Source: Bacteroidales bacterium
GTDB taxonomy: Bacteria > Bacteroidota > Bacteroidia > Bacteroidales > PXBB01
Direction of reading: 5' to 3'
DNA: 40,445 bases
NCBI GenBank assembly: GCA_003565735.1
Contig: PXBB01000102.1
Span: 1-40,445, forward strand
The notes under the pieces are model-generated. The model worked only from the letters and a program-made list of their open reading frames with translations. It was not told where the DNA came from and made no database searches. Shown one piece after another: positions 17,980-27,437 of this stretch. A program made the position numbers and the translations under genes. Numbering within the stretch: position 1 is the first letter of the stretch; each line of letters starts with the position of its first letter.

Positions 17980-20373
17980 ATGAAAATATCAACAGAAAAA
18001 AAAATTAAGAACTTACTACCAAGTAATAATAAATTGGGTCTCACAATTTGCTTATGTTTAATAAGTATGCTTTCGTCTTTGTCATTGCAATCTGCTGTTT
18101 TAATAGGCAACGGACGGGGAGAGCGTCCAACTGTTGCAGTGGTTTTAAGCGGTGGAGGGTCTCGGGGTGTTGCACACATTGGTGTTCTTAAAGCGCTAGA
18201 AGAGCAAGGCGTACCTATAGATTTTATTGCGGGAACATCTATTGGAGCAATAATAGGGGGTTTATATGCAGCGGGGTATGCTCCCGAGGAAATGATGGAA
18301 ATAGTTATGTCGGACGCTTTTATTGATGCGGCATCAGGTAACATAGACAACAAGTACACTTATTATTACATGCAGCCCAAGCCCGATCCAACATGGATAA
18401 ATATAAACTTTTCAATTAATCAGCTAAGAAATAACGGCTCCGGTTACGTTTTTCGTGACAATTTACCTTCAAGTATTGTGTCTCCATATCTCATGGATTT
18501 TCTTTTTATGAAGTATTTTGTGCCTGCTGCCGCATCAGCAAATTACAACTTTGACAACCTTTTTGTACCATTTCGCTGCATGGTATCTAATATTGAAGAA
18601 AGGCGTGGAGAGGTAATGCGCTACGGTAGTCTTGCCGATGCCATAAGAGCTTCAATGACATTTCCTTTCTTTTTTAAGCCCATAACTATTAACGGGGATC
18701 TTATGATGGATGGTGGCATGTACAACAATTTCCCTGTAAATGTTGTTCAAGAAGAATTCAAGCCGGATATTATTATCGGTAGCGTTGTTTCAGAAAATCC
18801 GGGCAAGCCTTCATCCCATGATATTTTGGTACAGCTACAAAGGATGTTGATGAATCACACCAATTATAGTGTGGAGGCTGAAAAGGGAATTTTAATACGG
18901 CCTGATGTTCCAAACATTAGAGTAAATGACTTTAGCCGAAGTGAAGAAATATACAACAGTGGTTATGAAGCTGCTTTAGCGCAAATCGATAATTACGGTT
19001 TTATGATAGAGCACAGGGTGGTTAAAAAAAAGGTAGATGAAAGACGGAAAGCTTTCAGACAAGAAATACCGGAGCTTTACATCGACAAAATACATGTATC
19101 CGGACTATCTGAAAATCAGAAACAGTTTGTTGTGCATCAGCTTAAGAGTTCCACAAACCCTATGCATATTGAAGAAATACAAAAAAATTACCTGAGCATG
19201 CTTTCGAGTGTAAATTTCGGATATAGCTATCCTTGCATTGCTTTCAACCCCGAAACAGGTTATTATGATCTTTATCTGGAAATGCTATACCAGACTGATG
19301 CTCAAAGAAGTTTTGGGGGAAACATTTCTTCTTCAAGTGACAATCAGGCTTTCACCCAACTAAAATACAGATGGCTGAGAAAAAACCCAATATCTCTTTC
19401 AGGAAGATTGTTTTTAGGAAAAACATATAACAGCTTCAGCATTTCATCACGTATGGATATGCCTACAAAATTACCATTCTATATCAACGCCGACCTGATT
19501 TATAACCATAAAAAATATGCGTCGCGTTCGGCATACATATTTGAAGAACAAAAAACTTCGTTTTTAAAGCAATCTGAAAGCATTGGCGGGGTGCAGTTGG
19601 GTATTCGGGCCGGCAAAAGAGGTAAAATTGAATTAGGAAGTCACAAAGTGTTTATGGATAATGAATTTTATGATTCAAGGATTTTTTCGAAACTGGATAC
19701 GGCACATCTCACGCGTTTTAACCCTTATACTGTTGAACTAAGCTACACATACAACACAAAGGATCATGCCCAGTATGCCAAAAGCGGAATGTTTCTGAAT
19801 GTTTCAATCAGACATGTTGACGGACGCGAAGAATTTGTTCCCGGAAATACTTCCATTAATAATGAAAGCAGCTTGCATCATCATTCATGGTTAGAATTTT
19901 CAACACGGTTTGAAAATAACTTTTCAACAACAGACCGTCTGTATCATGGTGTATTGTTTGAAACATTTTTAAGCAACAGACCATTACTCAGTCACACTAC
20001 AGCTTCTCTTGCCATGGCCCATCAATTCAATCCGATAACGATAGCCAAAACGAGATTCCTTCCGGAATTTCGCTCCAATAATTACTTTGCAACAGGCTTA
20101 AAATTAGGTTACAACATCTCCCCCTCAAGCTCTATACAGGCTAAGACATTTGCTTTTCAGTCATTGATGGATATGGCACCTGAAAATGATAATGCTTTGT
20201 TCCACAGCCGAAGTCCAAAGATACGAACAATGGCAGAGCTTGCTTTTGTAAGACATACATTTGCAGGCCCTTTTAGCCTGAGCATTTCCTATTTTGAAAG
20301 CACATCAGAGCCATGGGTTTTCACATTTAACTTTGGTTATATCCTTTTCAACAAAAATGCTTTCCTTTTTTAA
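17980..20373 (+). CDS. Patatin-like phospholipase with a C-terminal outer-membrane-barrel-like region
   Basis: VVLSGGGSRGVAHIGVLKALEEQGVPIDFIAGTSIGAIIGGLYAAGY (oxyanion motif and GxSxG) and DGG at MMDGGMYNNFPV; long barrel-like C-terminus. Confidence 0.88.
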   Translation: MKISTEKKIKNLLPSNNKLGLTICLCLISMLSSLSLQSAVLIGNGRGERPTVAVVLSGGGSRGVAHIGVLKALEEQGVPIDFIAGTSIGAIIGGLYAAGYAPEEMMEIVMSDAFIDAASGNIDNKYTYYYMQPKPDPTWININFSINQLRNNGSGYVFRDNLPSSIVSPYLMDFLFMKYFVPAAASANYNFDNLFVPFRCMVSNIEERRGEVMRYGSLADAIRASMTFPFFFKPITINGDLMMDGGMYNNFPVNVVQEEFKPDIIIGSVVSENPGKPSSHDILVQLQRMLMNHTNYSVEAEKGILIRPDVPNIRVNDFSRSEEIYNSGYEAALAQIDNYGFMIEHRVVKKKVDERRKAFRQEIPELYIDKIHVSGLSENQKQFVVHQLKSSTNPMHIEEIQKNYLSMLSSVNFGYSYPCIAFNPETGYYDLYLEMLYQTDAQRSFGGNISSSSDNQAFTQLKYRWLRKNPISLSGRLFLGKTYNSFSISSRMDMPTKLPFYINADLIYNHKKYASRSAYIFEEQKTSFLKQSESIGGVQLGIRAGKRGKIELGSHKVFMDNEFYDSRIFSKLDTAHLTRFNPYTVELSYTYNTKDHAQYAKSGMFLNVSIRHVDGREEFVPGNTSINNESSLHHHSWLEFSTRFENNFSTTDRLYHGVLFETFLSNRPLLSHTTASLAMAHQFNPITIAKTRFLPEFRSNNYFATGLKLGYNISPSSSIQAKTFAFQSLMDMAPENDNALFHSRSPKIRTMAELAFVRHTFAGPFSLSISYFESTSEPWVFTFNFGYILFNKNAFLF

Positions 20374-20454
20374 AAAAGTATTATTCAAAAAGGGTTTCTT
20401 AATTGATACGTGATTTGAAATTTTCAGGCAGTACAGCTCATTTAAAAGCCAGTA

Positions 20455-20805
20455 TTATTCGCTTTTACGGTATCGTATAAACTCAACTTTCTCAATAACA
20501 ATGAACACTTCTGAATTAGTTTTTTCAAAAACATGCTCAAGAGATGCGATAAACTTTTTGATCTTTTCATCCGTATCCACGATTTCTATAATCATAGGCA
20601 AATCAGATGAAATTTCAAATAATTTTGTAGAATGAATTTTTTTTGAATTTGGTCCGAAACCCATTATGCCTTTAATAACTGTAGCTCCGGCAAGACCTTG
20701 TTCGTGAGCTTCAAAAACAATTTTTTCGTAAAGTAGTTGTGTCTCATATTTATCATTTTCATCAATAAAGACACGAAGCATCTTTGCATTTGTATGGTTT
20801 TTCAT
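20455..20805 (-). CDS. DUF190 (PII-like) family protein
   Basis: About 116 aa; MLRVFIDENDKYETQLLYEKIVFEAHEQGLAGATVIKGIMGFGPNSKKIHSTKLFEISSDLPMIIEIVDTDEKI. Confidence 0.88.
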   Translation of the reverse strand: MKNHTNAKMLRVFIDENDKYETQLLYEKIVFEAHEQGLAGATVIKGIMGFGPNSKKIHSTKLFEISSDLPMIIEIVDTDEKIKKFIASLEHVFEKTNSEVFIVIEKVEFIRYRKSE

Positions 20806-20808
20806 TGG

Positions 20809-21180
20809 TTAAAATATTTTAATTAATAAAACACCAATAAGAGTCGCAAAAAGCCCTAAAACAACACTTGCCATAACATAAGCAGCCCCACCCCAAAATT
20901 GACCATCCCTTAGCATAGCAATTGTTTCAATAGAAAAGGCGGAAAAAGTTGTAAAGCCACCAACAATTCCGGTTGCAAGAAAAAGGCGCCACTCCTGATT
21001 TAGATTTGCTTTTTCAGTAAAACCGAAAATCACTCCTATGATAAAGCATCCTATTATGTTTACCGTAAGTGTACCCACAGGAAAGTGTGTCAAGCTTTTT
21101 GTATGTATAAGGTTTGAAAGTAAGTAGCGCAGCACCCCTCCGATAAAACTACCCGCTCCGATTGCCAATAATAATTTCAT
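20809..21180 (-). CDS. crcB: Fluoride efflux transporter CrcB/FluC
   Basis: GAGSFIGGVLRYLLS, FPVGTLTVNIIGCFIIGVIFG, GIVGGFTTFSAFSIETI. Confidence 0.93.
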   Translation of the reverse strand: MKLLLAIGAGSFIGGVLRYLLSNLIHTKSLTHFPVGTLTVNIIGCFIIGVIFGFTEKANLNQEWRLFLATGIVGGFTTFSAFSIETIAMLRDGQFWGGAAYVMASVVLGLFATLIGVLLIKIF

Positions 21181-21367
21181 TACTTTTTATTTCAGTATCT
21201 GATTAATAACAGCTCTTTTAGTTTTGCATCTATATCTTTCTGTTTTGCTTAGCAGCCATTTATGTGCAATTTCTTGTAAAACAACATCCCAAATTAATAA
21301 AAATGATATTTCTTTGAATTTTTACCACCATTGTGCTTACCTTATGGCTGCTTTGTCTGCAGTTGTT

Positions 21368-22288
21368 CTATTCTTCATCATTTTCAACTATCTCAAATTT
21401 TAGAGATGTCTGTTCTAAAAATGGTTTTAGTCTTTTCTCTGCTAGTTGAATATATTCTTGTGAAATGTCATAACCCACAAATTTTCTATTTGATTTAAAT
21501 GCCGAAACTGCTGTAGTTCCACTTCCCATAAATGGGTCAAGAATTATGTCTCCCTTAAATGAATAAAGTTGAATTAGTCTATAAGGAAGCTCTTCTGGAA
21601 AAGGTGCAGGATGTCCAATTCTCCTTGCGCTTTCTGCGTTCATTGTCCAAATAGATTTTGTCCACTCCATAAACTGTTTTTTTGTTATGGAATTATCTTT
21701 TTTCCCTTTTTCTCTTTTATAATCTCCTTTTGAGAAAACTAAAATGTATTCGTGCACATCTCTTAAAATAGGATTAGCGGCACTTTGCCAACTACCCCAA
21801 GCTGTTGAAGGACTTGCACTTGCTGCTTTGTTCCAAATGATTTCACCGCGCATATTAAAACCAATGTCTAACATCATTTTTGATATGAAGTCAGATAGAG
21901 GTATGTATGGTTTTCTACCAAGATTGGCAACATTTATACAAGCACGCCCACCATTTACTAATACTCTATAAGTTTCTTTAAATGAGTTCTCTAAAAGTTG
22001 CAAATACTCTTTTAGCGATAAATCTTCATCATACTCTTTTGAAACATTATATGGCGGCGAAGTAATCATTAAATGAACTGAGTTGTCGGGCAACTCTTTC
22101 AAATTTTCTGCTGTACCAAGAATAAATTTATTTTCTAACTCTTCAGGAAACTGATTTTCGTTCTTATCAAGAATCTTTATATCACCTAGCTCAGTGTAAA
22201 GTTTAGAATTGTAAAACTTTGAGCTGTCGTGGTTAATTCTTCCGTTTGTTCCGAAAGCACTTGTTTTTGTTCCTTTTGGTCTTTTCAT
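21368..22288 (-). CDS. Site-specific DNA methyltransferase (beta-type motif order; TSPPY suggests N4-cytosine or N6-adenine)
   Basis: LMITSPPYNVSKEYDE (motif IV) precedes DPFMGSGTTAVSAFKSNRKFVGYDIS (motif I). Confidence 0.92.
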   Translation of the reverse strand: MKRPKGTKTSAFGTNGRINHDSSKFYNSKLYTELGDIKILDKNENQFPEELENKFILGTAENLKELPDNSVHLMITSPPYNVSKEYDEDLSLKEYLQLLENSFKETYRVLVNGGRACINVANLGRKPYIPLSDFISKMMLDIGFNMRGEIIWNKAASASPSTAWGSWQSAANPILRDVHEYILVFSKGDYKREKGKKDNSITKKQFMEWTKSIWTMNAESARRIGHPAPFPEELPYRLIQLYSFKGDIILDPFMGSGTTAVSAFKSNRKFVGYDISQEYIQLAEKRLKPFLEQTSLKFEIVENDEE

Positions 22289-22289
22289 T

Positions 22290-23150
22290 TTAGCTTCGGA
22301 TTAAGGTTAAAAATTTCTCTGCTTTTGCAATATCTGTGGTTTCTTGACTTGAGATTCTTATAATTTCTCCAAGTTTTAATTTTGAAATCATTGAGGAAAA
22401 GTAATTCATATCATTATTTACAAGTTCTCTGCAGTTATCGAAGAGTTGCTCTCTGTCTAATATTGTTTGAAAACCTAGTTTTGGTGATTTTTTTATATAG
22501 TCAGAGTTTGTTGGCTTCGGATTCAAAGACCAAAAACCTTGAATAACTCCCGAAGTTTTTAGAAAATCTACTTTTTTAACATAACTCTCGGTTATAGGGC
22601 TGTTACCTAAAACAACTACCGGAATTCTTGTAGAATCAATGCCCGAAACACGAATATTGATTGATTTTCCAATGGCTTTTAACATTGAATCAGAACGCAG
22701 TAATGCTGGATTTCCTTTATGTTGTTTGTAGTCGCCAATGTATTCAACATTATTTGGGTGAGTGTATTTATAATTTGAAACCACACTCATTTTTATTTCA
22801 AACAGAAGTTTTATGTTTTCAGGTTTTTGCATGGTGTTGTTTGTTGTGCAAAATGCAAGGTCTGCGTTTGATTGTCTTGATAGACCAAGTTCGTCACATA
22901 CTACGCTATTTACTGCGTGAAGTCCTAATTCTTTGGCAATTGGTTCAAAAAGTGTTTTGCTCCATTTTTCAGTAAATTGCCCTATTAGAGAATTTCTACT
23001 CTGCAAAGTTTGTCCTTTTGCGTCTGAACCTTTTGGAACATAGGCAAAATAACCGCTTTGCAAATTGTAAAAAAGTTGCTCTGGCGAAGCAAAATTCTTC
23101 ATTGCTTCTGTGAAAAATTGTATTTCAGTACCGTTGTTCCAAAGTGTCAT
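22290..23150 (-). CDS. Putative Type II restriction endonuclease (PD-(D/E)XK-like)
   Basis: Adjacent to the methyltransferase with a 1-nt gap; ADLAFCTTNNTMQKPENIKLLFEIKMS resembles a PD-(D/E)XK core. Confidence 0.7.
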   Translation of the reverse strand: MTLWNNGTEIQFFTEAMKNFASPEQLFYNLQSGYFAYVPKGSDAKGQTLQSRNSLIGQFTEKWSKTLFEPIAKELGLHAVNSVVCDELGLSRQSNADLAFCTTNNTMQKPENIKLLFEIKMSVVSNYKYTHPNNVEYIGDYKQHKGNPALLRSDSMLKAIGKSINIRVSGIDSTRIPVVVLGNSPITESYVKKVDFLKTSGVIQGFWSLNPKPTNSDYIKKSPKLGFQTILDREQLFDNCRELVNNDMNYFSSMISKLKLGEIIRISSQETTDIAKAEKFLTLIRS

Positions 23151-23304
23151 CTTGTTCTAATTACTAATTATATTTTAAAAGCTCAAATTTACTCTTTTTT
23201 TGGGTTACTTGCAGTTTAGTTGTCTTTTTACAGTTGTAAAACCATTTCGAGGCTTTCGCACAACTTAAACCCTACCAAAAAGCAGGTTTACAAATCCATA
23301 CTCT

Positions 23305-23339
23305 CTAAAAAAAAACCGCTATAATTTTTACAGCGGTTT
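23305..23339 (-). terminator. Rho-independent terminator downstream of the tRNA-like gene
   Basis: aaaccgct (23313-23320) pairs with agcggttt (23332-23339); on the minus strand the hairpin runs into a T-tract (A-run ~23307-23315 on plus). Confidence 0.75.
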
Positions 23340-23353
23340 ATAATTACTGATTG

Positions 23354-23426
23354 TTGTCCGAAAAGGAGTCGAACCTATAATCTTCTGATTCAGCATCAGA
23401 CGTGTTGCCTGTTACACCATCGGACA
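23354..23426 (-). tRNA. tRNA-Gln(CTG)-like gene, atypical (G at position 33)
   Basis: Minus strand TGTCCGA TG GTGT AACAGGCA ACAC G TCTGA TGCTGAA TCAGA AGATT ATAGG TTCGACT CCTTT TCGGACA A; perfect 7-bp acceptor stem and 5-bp anticodon stem, one T-stem T/T mismatch; no encoded CCA. Confidence 0.75.
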
Positions 23427-23514
23427 GTATTAGATGCATATCTTTAATGATATACTCAGCTAACACTGCAAATATACATTATTTTATAAAACGTATAAAA
23501 AAAATTTAAAAAAA

Positions 23515-25596
23515 TTAGTAAGTGCCACTCCATTTACGCACGAACCATTCTAAAGAAAGCAATGCCACAATCAAGAAAAGTAACCACGGCAAGTTTAGCA
23601 TATCAGTAAAATCCATTTTGTGATAAATGACAGGTTTGATGTCGTGGTTGTCAAGAATACTCTGATACAAATTGTCCAGCTCGTCGGGGTAAAACATAAA
23701 AGCATTTCTGGTCTGGGCTATGTTAGACATAAGTCTGTGGTCGGCAACAGTATTTGAATATTCAATATTAAGTGCTGCCACAGTAAATGCACCGGTTTCT
23801 TTAAAAATTTCATGGCCTACGTTTACATGGGCTTCGTATATATAGTCTCCTACGGGCAACCTTCCCGCATCCAATTTGTAAGCCTGATAAGTTTTCGAAA
23901 AAGTATAGTTGAAGCTTGTACCCTCCGAATCTTCAATAGACATATACACATCAGGGGTGTTTATCAGTTCAAAGCTTTTGTTATAAACTTCTGCATCAAA
24001 AATAATGTTTTCATTTTCGAAGAATATATCCTGGCTGCTCACATTAAAATATTTCTTCTCTACGGTGATAGCAAGATATTGAACAATTTTTTGAATGATT
24101 TCATTGGTTGCATTTTGATTTTCATTGAGGGCATAATCTCTAAAACGCCAACGCCATAAATTCTCGCCGGTAATTACGCCAATTTTTCGTCCGTCTGCCT
24201 CATTAAAAAAAATTAAAGGCTGTTCCGTAGTTATTGCACCTATTCTTTGATATAACAAAACAGAGGCTGCAGGCGACAGTTGGTACTCGCCAAAAGGAGC
24301 GTACAAAGGAGGCATACGCTGTAATGTATTCAAAGTTGATTCCTCTAAGGTGAAAAACTGAAAATCCCTATTGTAATATGGCAGCGCTTCAGTAATTGAT
24401 GTTCGGCTACCTCTAATAACAAGCCCTGTACGTTTTTGATTAAAAAGCGGAATGTGACTTTGACTTCCCAGTATATATAAAAGAGAAACTTGTGAATTTT
24501 CAATTTTTCTAAACAATTCATTTGCAGGCATATTGACTGATGGTAAGCTGTGTAGAATAATCAAACTGTAGTCCTCTAATGGTTTTGTAAAATCATCTGC
24601 TTGATAGTGTTCCAGTTCATAGTTGATATTATTTTCTATGGCATTTTTTATGGCGGCTACATCGGGATGAGGCGCACTGTAAAGCAAAAGAACTTTATGG
24701 TGGCTGTCAACCACGTCGAAATAAGCTGTAGCTTCATTATTGGCGGTATTCATTTCTCCCTGCAATGGGCTAAGCTTGGCCGTAATTTTATGCTGTCCGG
24801 TTTCTTGTGCTTCAAAAACAAAACGGAAACTTTGGCTGTAATTATCATCGTCAATTGTTATGGTTTGCGTTTCTTTAAGATGGTCATTGATGTAAATTTT
24901 TAAGTTTGTTTGTTCCCCCTTAGCTTTTCGGGCGTTAACGAGCACCTCAACAGGGTAATTGTTATTGAGAAAAACGATACGATTGAAGTTTATACGCTCC
25001 AGAATAGCATCTTTATAAACCGTTGTATCTCCTAAAGCTATTGTGTAAACCGGATAATTGATGTAACGCATGGCATACAAAGGGTGCACACCGACATTGT
25101 ATAAGCCATCAGATGCTAAAATCATAGCCCCAACGTGCCTGTTGTAAAAAGCATTTTGGGCATACCTGAACAGTTCACTGATATCAGTAACTTTATCCGA
25201 ATAACTGAAAGGCAGTTCCTGGCGGACATTTTCACCAAAGCTAAAGCTTTGCACATCATACTGGTCTTCAAGGCGGTTAAGCAAAAGCTCAACGGATTCG
25301 GGGTATGCCTCACGGTAAAAGGTTGAATCCGGTATAGCAACTAAAGATGCAGAGTTATCCTGAGCAAATATTATGATTGGTTTTTCAGTTTGCCGGGTGA
25401 GACTTTTAATCAAAGGATTCAGCAAAAAAAAGGCTATAAGAGTTACAGCAATAGTTCGCGATGCAAAAAGAACAATTTTTTGAAGTTTGGAAAAGTCTTC
25501 TTTTTTATTTTTATAATATAGCAAAAGGGCGTACAAAACGGCTAGTGCCAGACAAAGCATTAAAAAGGCCAACGAATGTTCTGTGATAATTTTCAA
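23515..25596 (-). CDS. Large membrane protein with a VWA-like domain
   Basis: N-terminal two-TM region; MIDAS-like QDNSASL (DxSxS); ASDGLYNVGVHP; C-terminal TM LLFLIVALLSLEWFVRKW. Confidence 0.7.
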   Translation of the reverse strand: MKIITEHSLAFLMLCLALAVLYALLLYYKNKKEDFSKLQKIVLFASRTIAVTLIAFFLLNPLIKSLTRQTEKPIIIFAQDNSASLVAIPDSTFYREAYPESVELLLNRLEDQYDVQSFSFGENVRQELPFSYSDKVTDISELFRYAQNAFYNRHVGAMILASDGLYNVGVHPLYAMRYINYPVYTIALGDTTVYKDAILERINFNRIVFLNNNYPVEVLVNARKAKGEQTNLKIYINDHLKETQTITIDDDNYSQSFRFVFEAQETGQHKITAKLSPLQGEMNTANNEATAYFDVVDSHHKVLLLYSAPHPDVAAIKNAIENNINYELEHYQADDFTKPLEDYSLIILHSLPSVNMPANELFRKIENSQVSLLYILGSQSHIPLFNQKRTGLVIRGSRTSITEALPYYNRDFQFFTLEESTLNTLQRMPPLYAPFGEYQLSPAASVLLYQRIGAITTEQPLIFFNEADGRKIGVITGENLWRWRFRDYALNENQNATNEIIQKIVQYLAITVEKKYFNVSSQDIFFENENIIFDAEVYNKSFELINTPDVYMSIEDSEGTSFNYTFSKTYQAYKLDAGRLPVGDYIYEAHVNVGHEIFKETGAFTVAALNIEYSNTVADHRLMSNIAQTRNAFMFYPDELDNLYQSILDNHDIKPVIYHKMDFTDMLNLPWLLFLIVALLSLEWFVRKWSGTY

Positions 25597-25630
25597 AGCT
25601 TAACGGTTTAAAAATTTCAAAAATATTGAT

Positions 25631-26398
25631 TTATATATGTATCGAATCTCCTTTTTTGATAAAACCCAAAAAGCCATTTTCCTGAGCTTTTTTCTGCCAA
25701 AGTTCAAAGTTATCTACAACATTATCGTGGTAATGCCAGAGCCATATTTTTTCTTTGATGGTTGCCGGCAGTTTTATTAAATCATCAAAATGCGGATGAA
25801 TAGTTGATTTTTGACTAATCGTTTCAACATCATGAATAATGTAACTGGCTTTCTGGTATGGTTCTTTCAAATAATCTGGCGTAAATCTGGTATCTCCTGT
25901 TATATATGCCACATTTTTTTGATTTTCAAATATCAATCCAAAAACCGGAAATAAATCAGTGGAATTTGTCACGTGCTTGGCAGGCACCAAGTTAAAAAGT
26001 GTGTCAGCCCACTCAAAATGTGTTGTAACAGGCTTAAGATCGAAAAAGTCATGCAATGACAGCTCGCCTTCACTAATCAAAGCTAATCCTGCTTTCAATG
26101 AATTATTCCATAATGTTTCAACGAATGATTCGTGAATGTAAAGTTTTATTTTTGGGCAGTTGGGGTCAAAAAAGGACTTAAAGGCAAGATACTCAAGGCC
26201 TCCAATATGATCGCTATGAAAATGAGTTATATATACAGCATCTATATCAGTATAGCTATAGCCTTTTTCGTGTAAAGAAAAACGAATATCATTACCTGCA
26301 TCAATGAGTAGTTTTTTATTATTTTTAATAATCAGGGCATTGGAATTGTAATTTTTTATGCAAAAAGCCGCTCCGGTACCTAAAAAGTTTATTTCCAT
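25631..26398 (-). CDS. MBL-fold metallo-hydrolase (RNase Z-like fold)
   Basis: NFLGTGAAF, LLIDAGNDIR, VYITHFHSDHIGGLEYLAF, YITGDTRF, HDVETISQ. Confidence 0.9.
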   Translation of the reverse strand: MEINFLGTGAAFCIKNYNSNALIIKNNKKLLIDAGNDIRFSLHEKGYSYTDIDAVYITHFHSDHIGGLEYLAFKSFFDPNCPKIKLYIHESFVETLWNNSLKAGLALISEGELSLHDFFDLKPVTTHFEWADTLFNLVPAKHVTNSTDLFPVFGLIFENQKNVAYITGDTRFTPDYLKEPYQKASYIIHDVETISQKSTIHPHFDDLIKLPATIKEKIWLWHYHDNVVDNFELWQKKAQENGFLGFIKKGDSIHI

Positions 26399-26549
26399 TT
26401 TAAAGATAAAAAATTAAGTAGTTTTTAATAATAACTCCATAAATAAAAAAAATTGTTGTCTATGTCAAAAATTAGCATTTATTTTAAAAATGAAAACCAT
26501 TCATTAATTTTCAATTCGGCCCCTATCATATTTTAAATACACATTACAA

Positions 26550-27428
26550 TTATTGCGGTTTAGCGATAATGGTGTCGTAAGTAGCCGCATAGCCGCCCCA
26601 CACGCCCAAGCCACCTTCTATGTTGGAAGCTAATGAAATAGGCGCCGCAAAAGGGTTCCCTCCGGCATAAATGGCCTCTTCGTAGCTGCGCCAAAAATCG
26701 AAGTGCCGCTTATCCATCATGGCAACTCTTGTAAATATGGTGTCTCCCACTTTAAAATAAAACCTTTCAAAACCTTCTTCTTCATCTACCGGTCTATACC
26801 TGTCTCTTCCTCTAAAAAAACCATACTCCACATCCTGACCATTAAAGAAAATATCATCATAAACAGATCCCCTAACAGGCACAAATCTGATATCTTTATG
26901 CAGTCTTTTAGCAAAAACCCTGTAATAATTGCCAAGCTCAGGAGGATCAGTAAACCCAAAATAAATCAACCCCAAAGTATCGAGTTGATCATCAGGTTCA
27001 AACCATACAGAGTCCATTTTCACTACTTCAGGAATGCTGGTTACAGCAGTTAGCTCAAAGTCATCTACAATAACCGTAAGTTCATAGCTATGGTTTATTT
27101 TGCCCAACAAATGTTCCCCTCTATAAATAAAAGGCGGGAAAAAATTAAAATCTATGGACACATTAAGCTGTTCCTGCACATCAGTTTCAATTTCCCTGAC
27201 AAGAACGGTAGCATCGGCAATAATTAAACGCTCCAATGTCGAGGTATCAATTGCTGAAAAAAAAGCAGCATTTCTGGATAAGATAACCTGAGCAGGTTTA
27301 TTTTGCTCTATCCACCCTTCTACAACAATCTTTTCCTCAGGTGGTGGGATATCTAATGTAATATCTTTCTCACATGCGTAAAAAAGTAAGGCTAAAAGAA
27401 ACAGTATAAAAATATTTTTGTAATTCAT
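26550..27428 (-). CDS. DUF4249 family lipoprotein
   Basis: LLFYACEKDITLDIPPPEEKIVVEGWIEQNKPAQVILSRNAAFF, a DUF4249-like N-terminus; directly downstream of a TonB receptor. Confidence 0.8.
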   Translation of the reverse strand: MNYKNIFILFLLALLFYACEKDITLDIPPPEEKIVVEGWIEQNKPAQVILSRNAAFFSAIDTSTLERLIIADATVLVREIETDVQEQLNVSIDFNFFPPFIYRGEHLLGKINHSYELTVIVDDFELTAVTSIPEVVKMDSVWFEPDDQLDTLGLIYFGFTDPPELGNYYRVFAKRLHKDIRFVPVRGSVYDDIFFNGQDVEYGFFRGRDRYRPVDEEEGFERFYFKVGDTIFTRVAMMDKRHFDFWRSYEEAIYAGGNPFAAPISLASNIEGGLGVWGGYAATYDTIIAKPQ

Positions 27429-27437
27429 AAGTTTTTG

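Noticed and set aside
17790-18359. 189-aa minus-strand ORF overlapping the patatin gene start
   Set aside because: Overlaps the highly conserved patatin catalytic region on the opposite strand; composition looks like an antisense artefact.
21181-21367. Fluoride riboswitch upstream of crcB
   Set aside because: I looked for the conserved motif on the minus strand and did not recognise it; an Infernal search with the crcB RNA model would settle it.
21181-21367. Attachment-site duplication of the tRNA 3' end beyond the restriction-modification genes
   Set aside because: No copy of GGTTCGACTCC...TCGGACA was found by eye in this interval, and no integrase is present.
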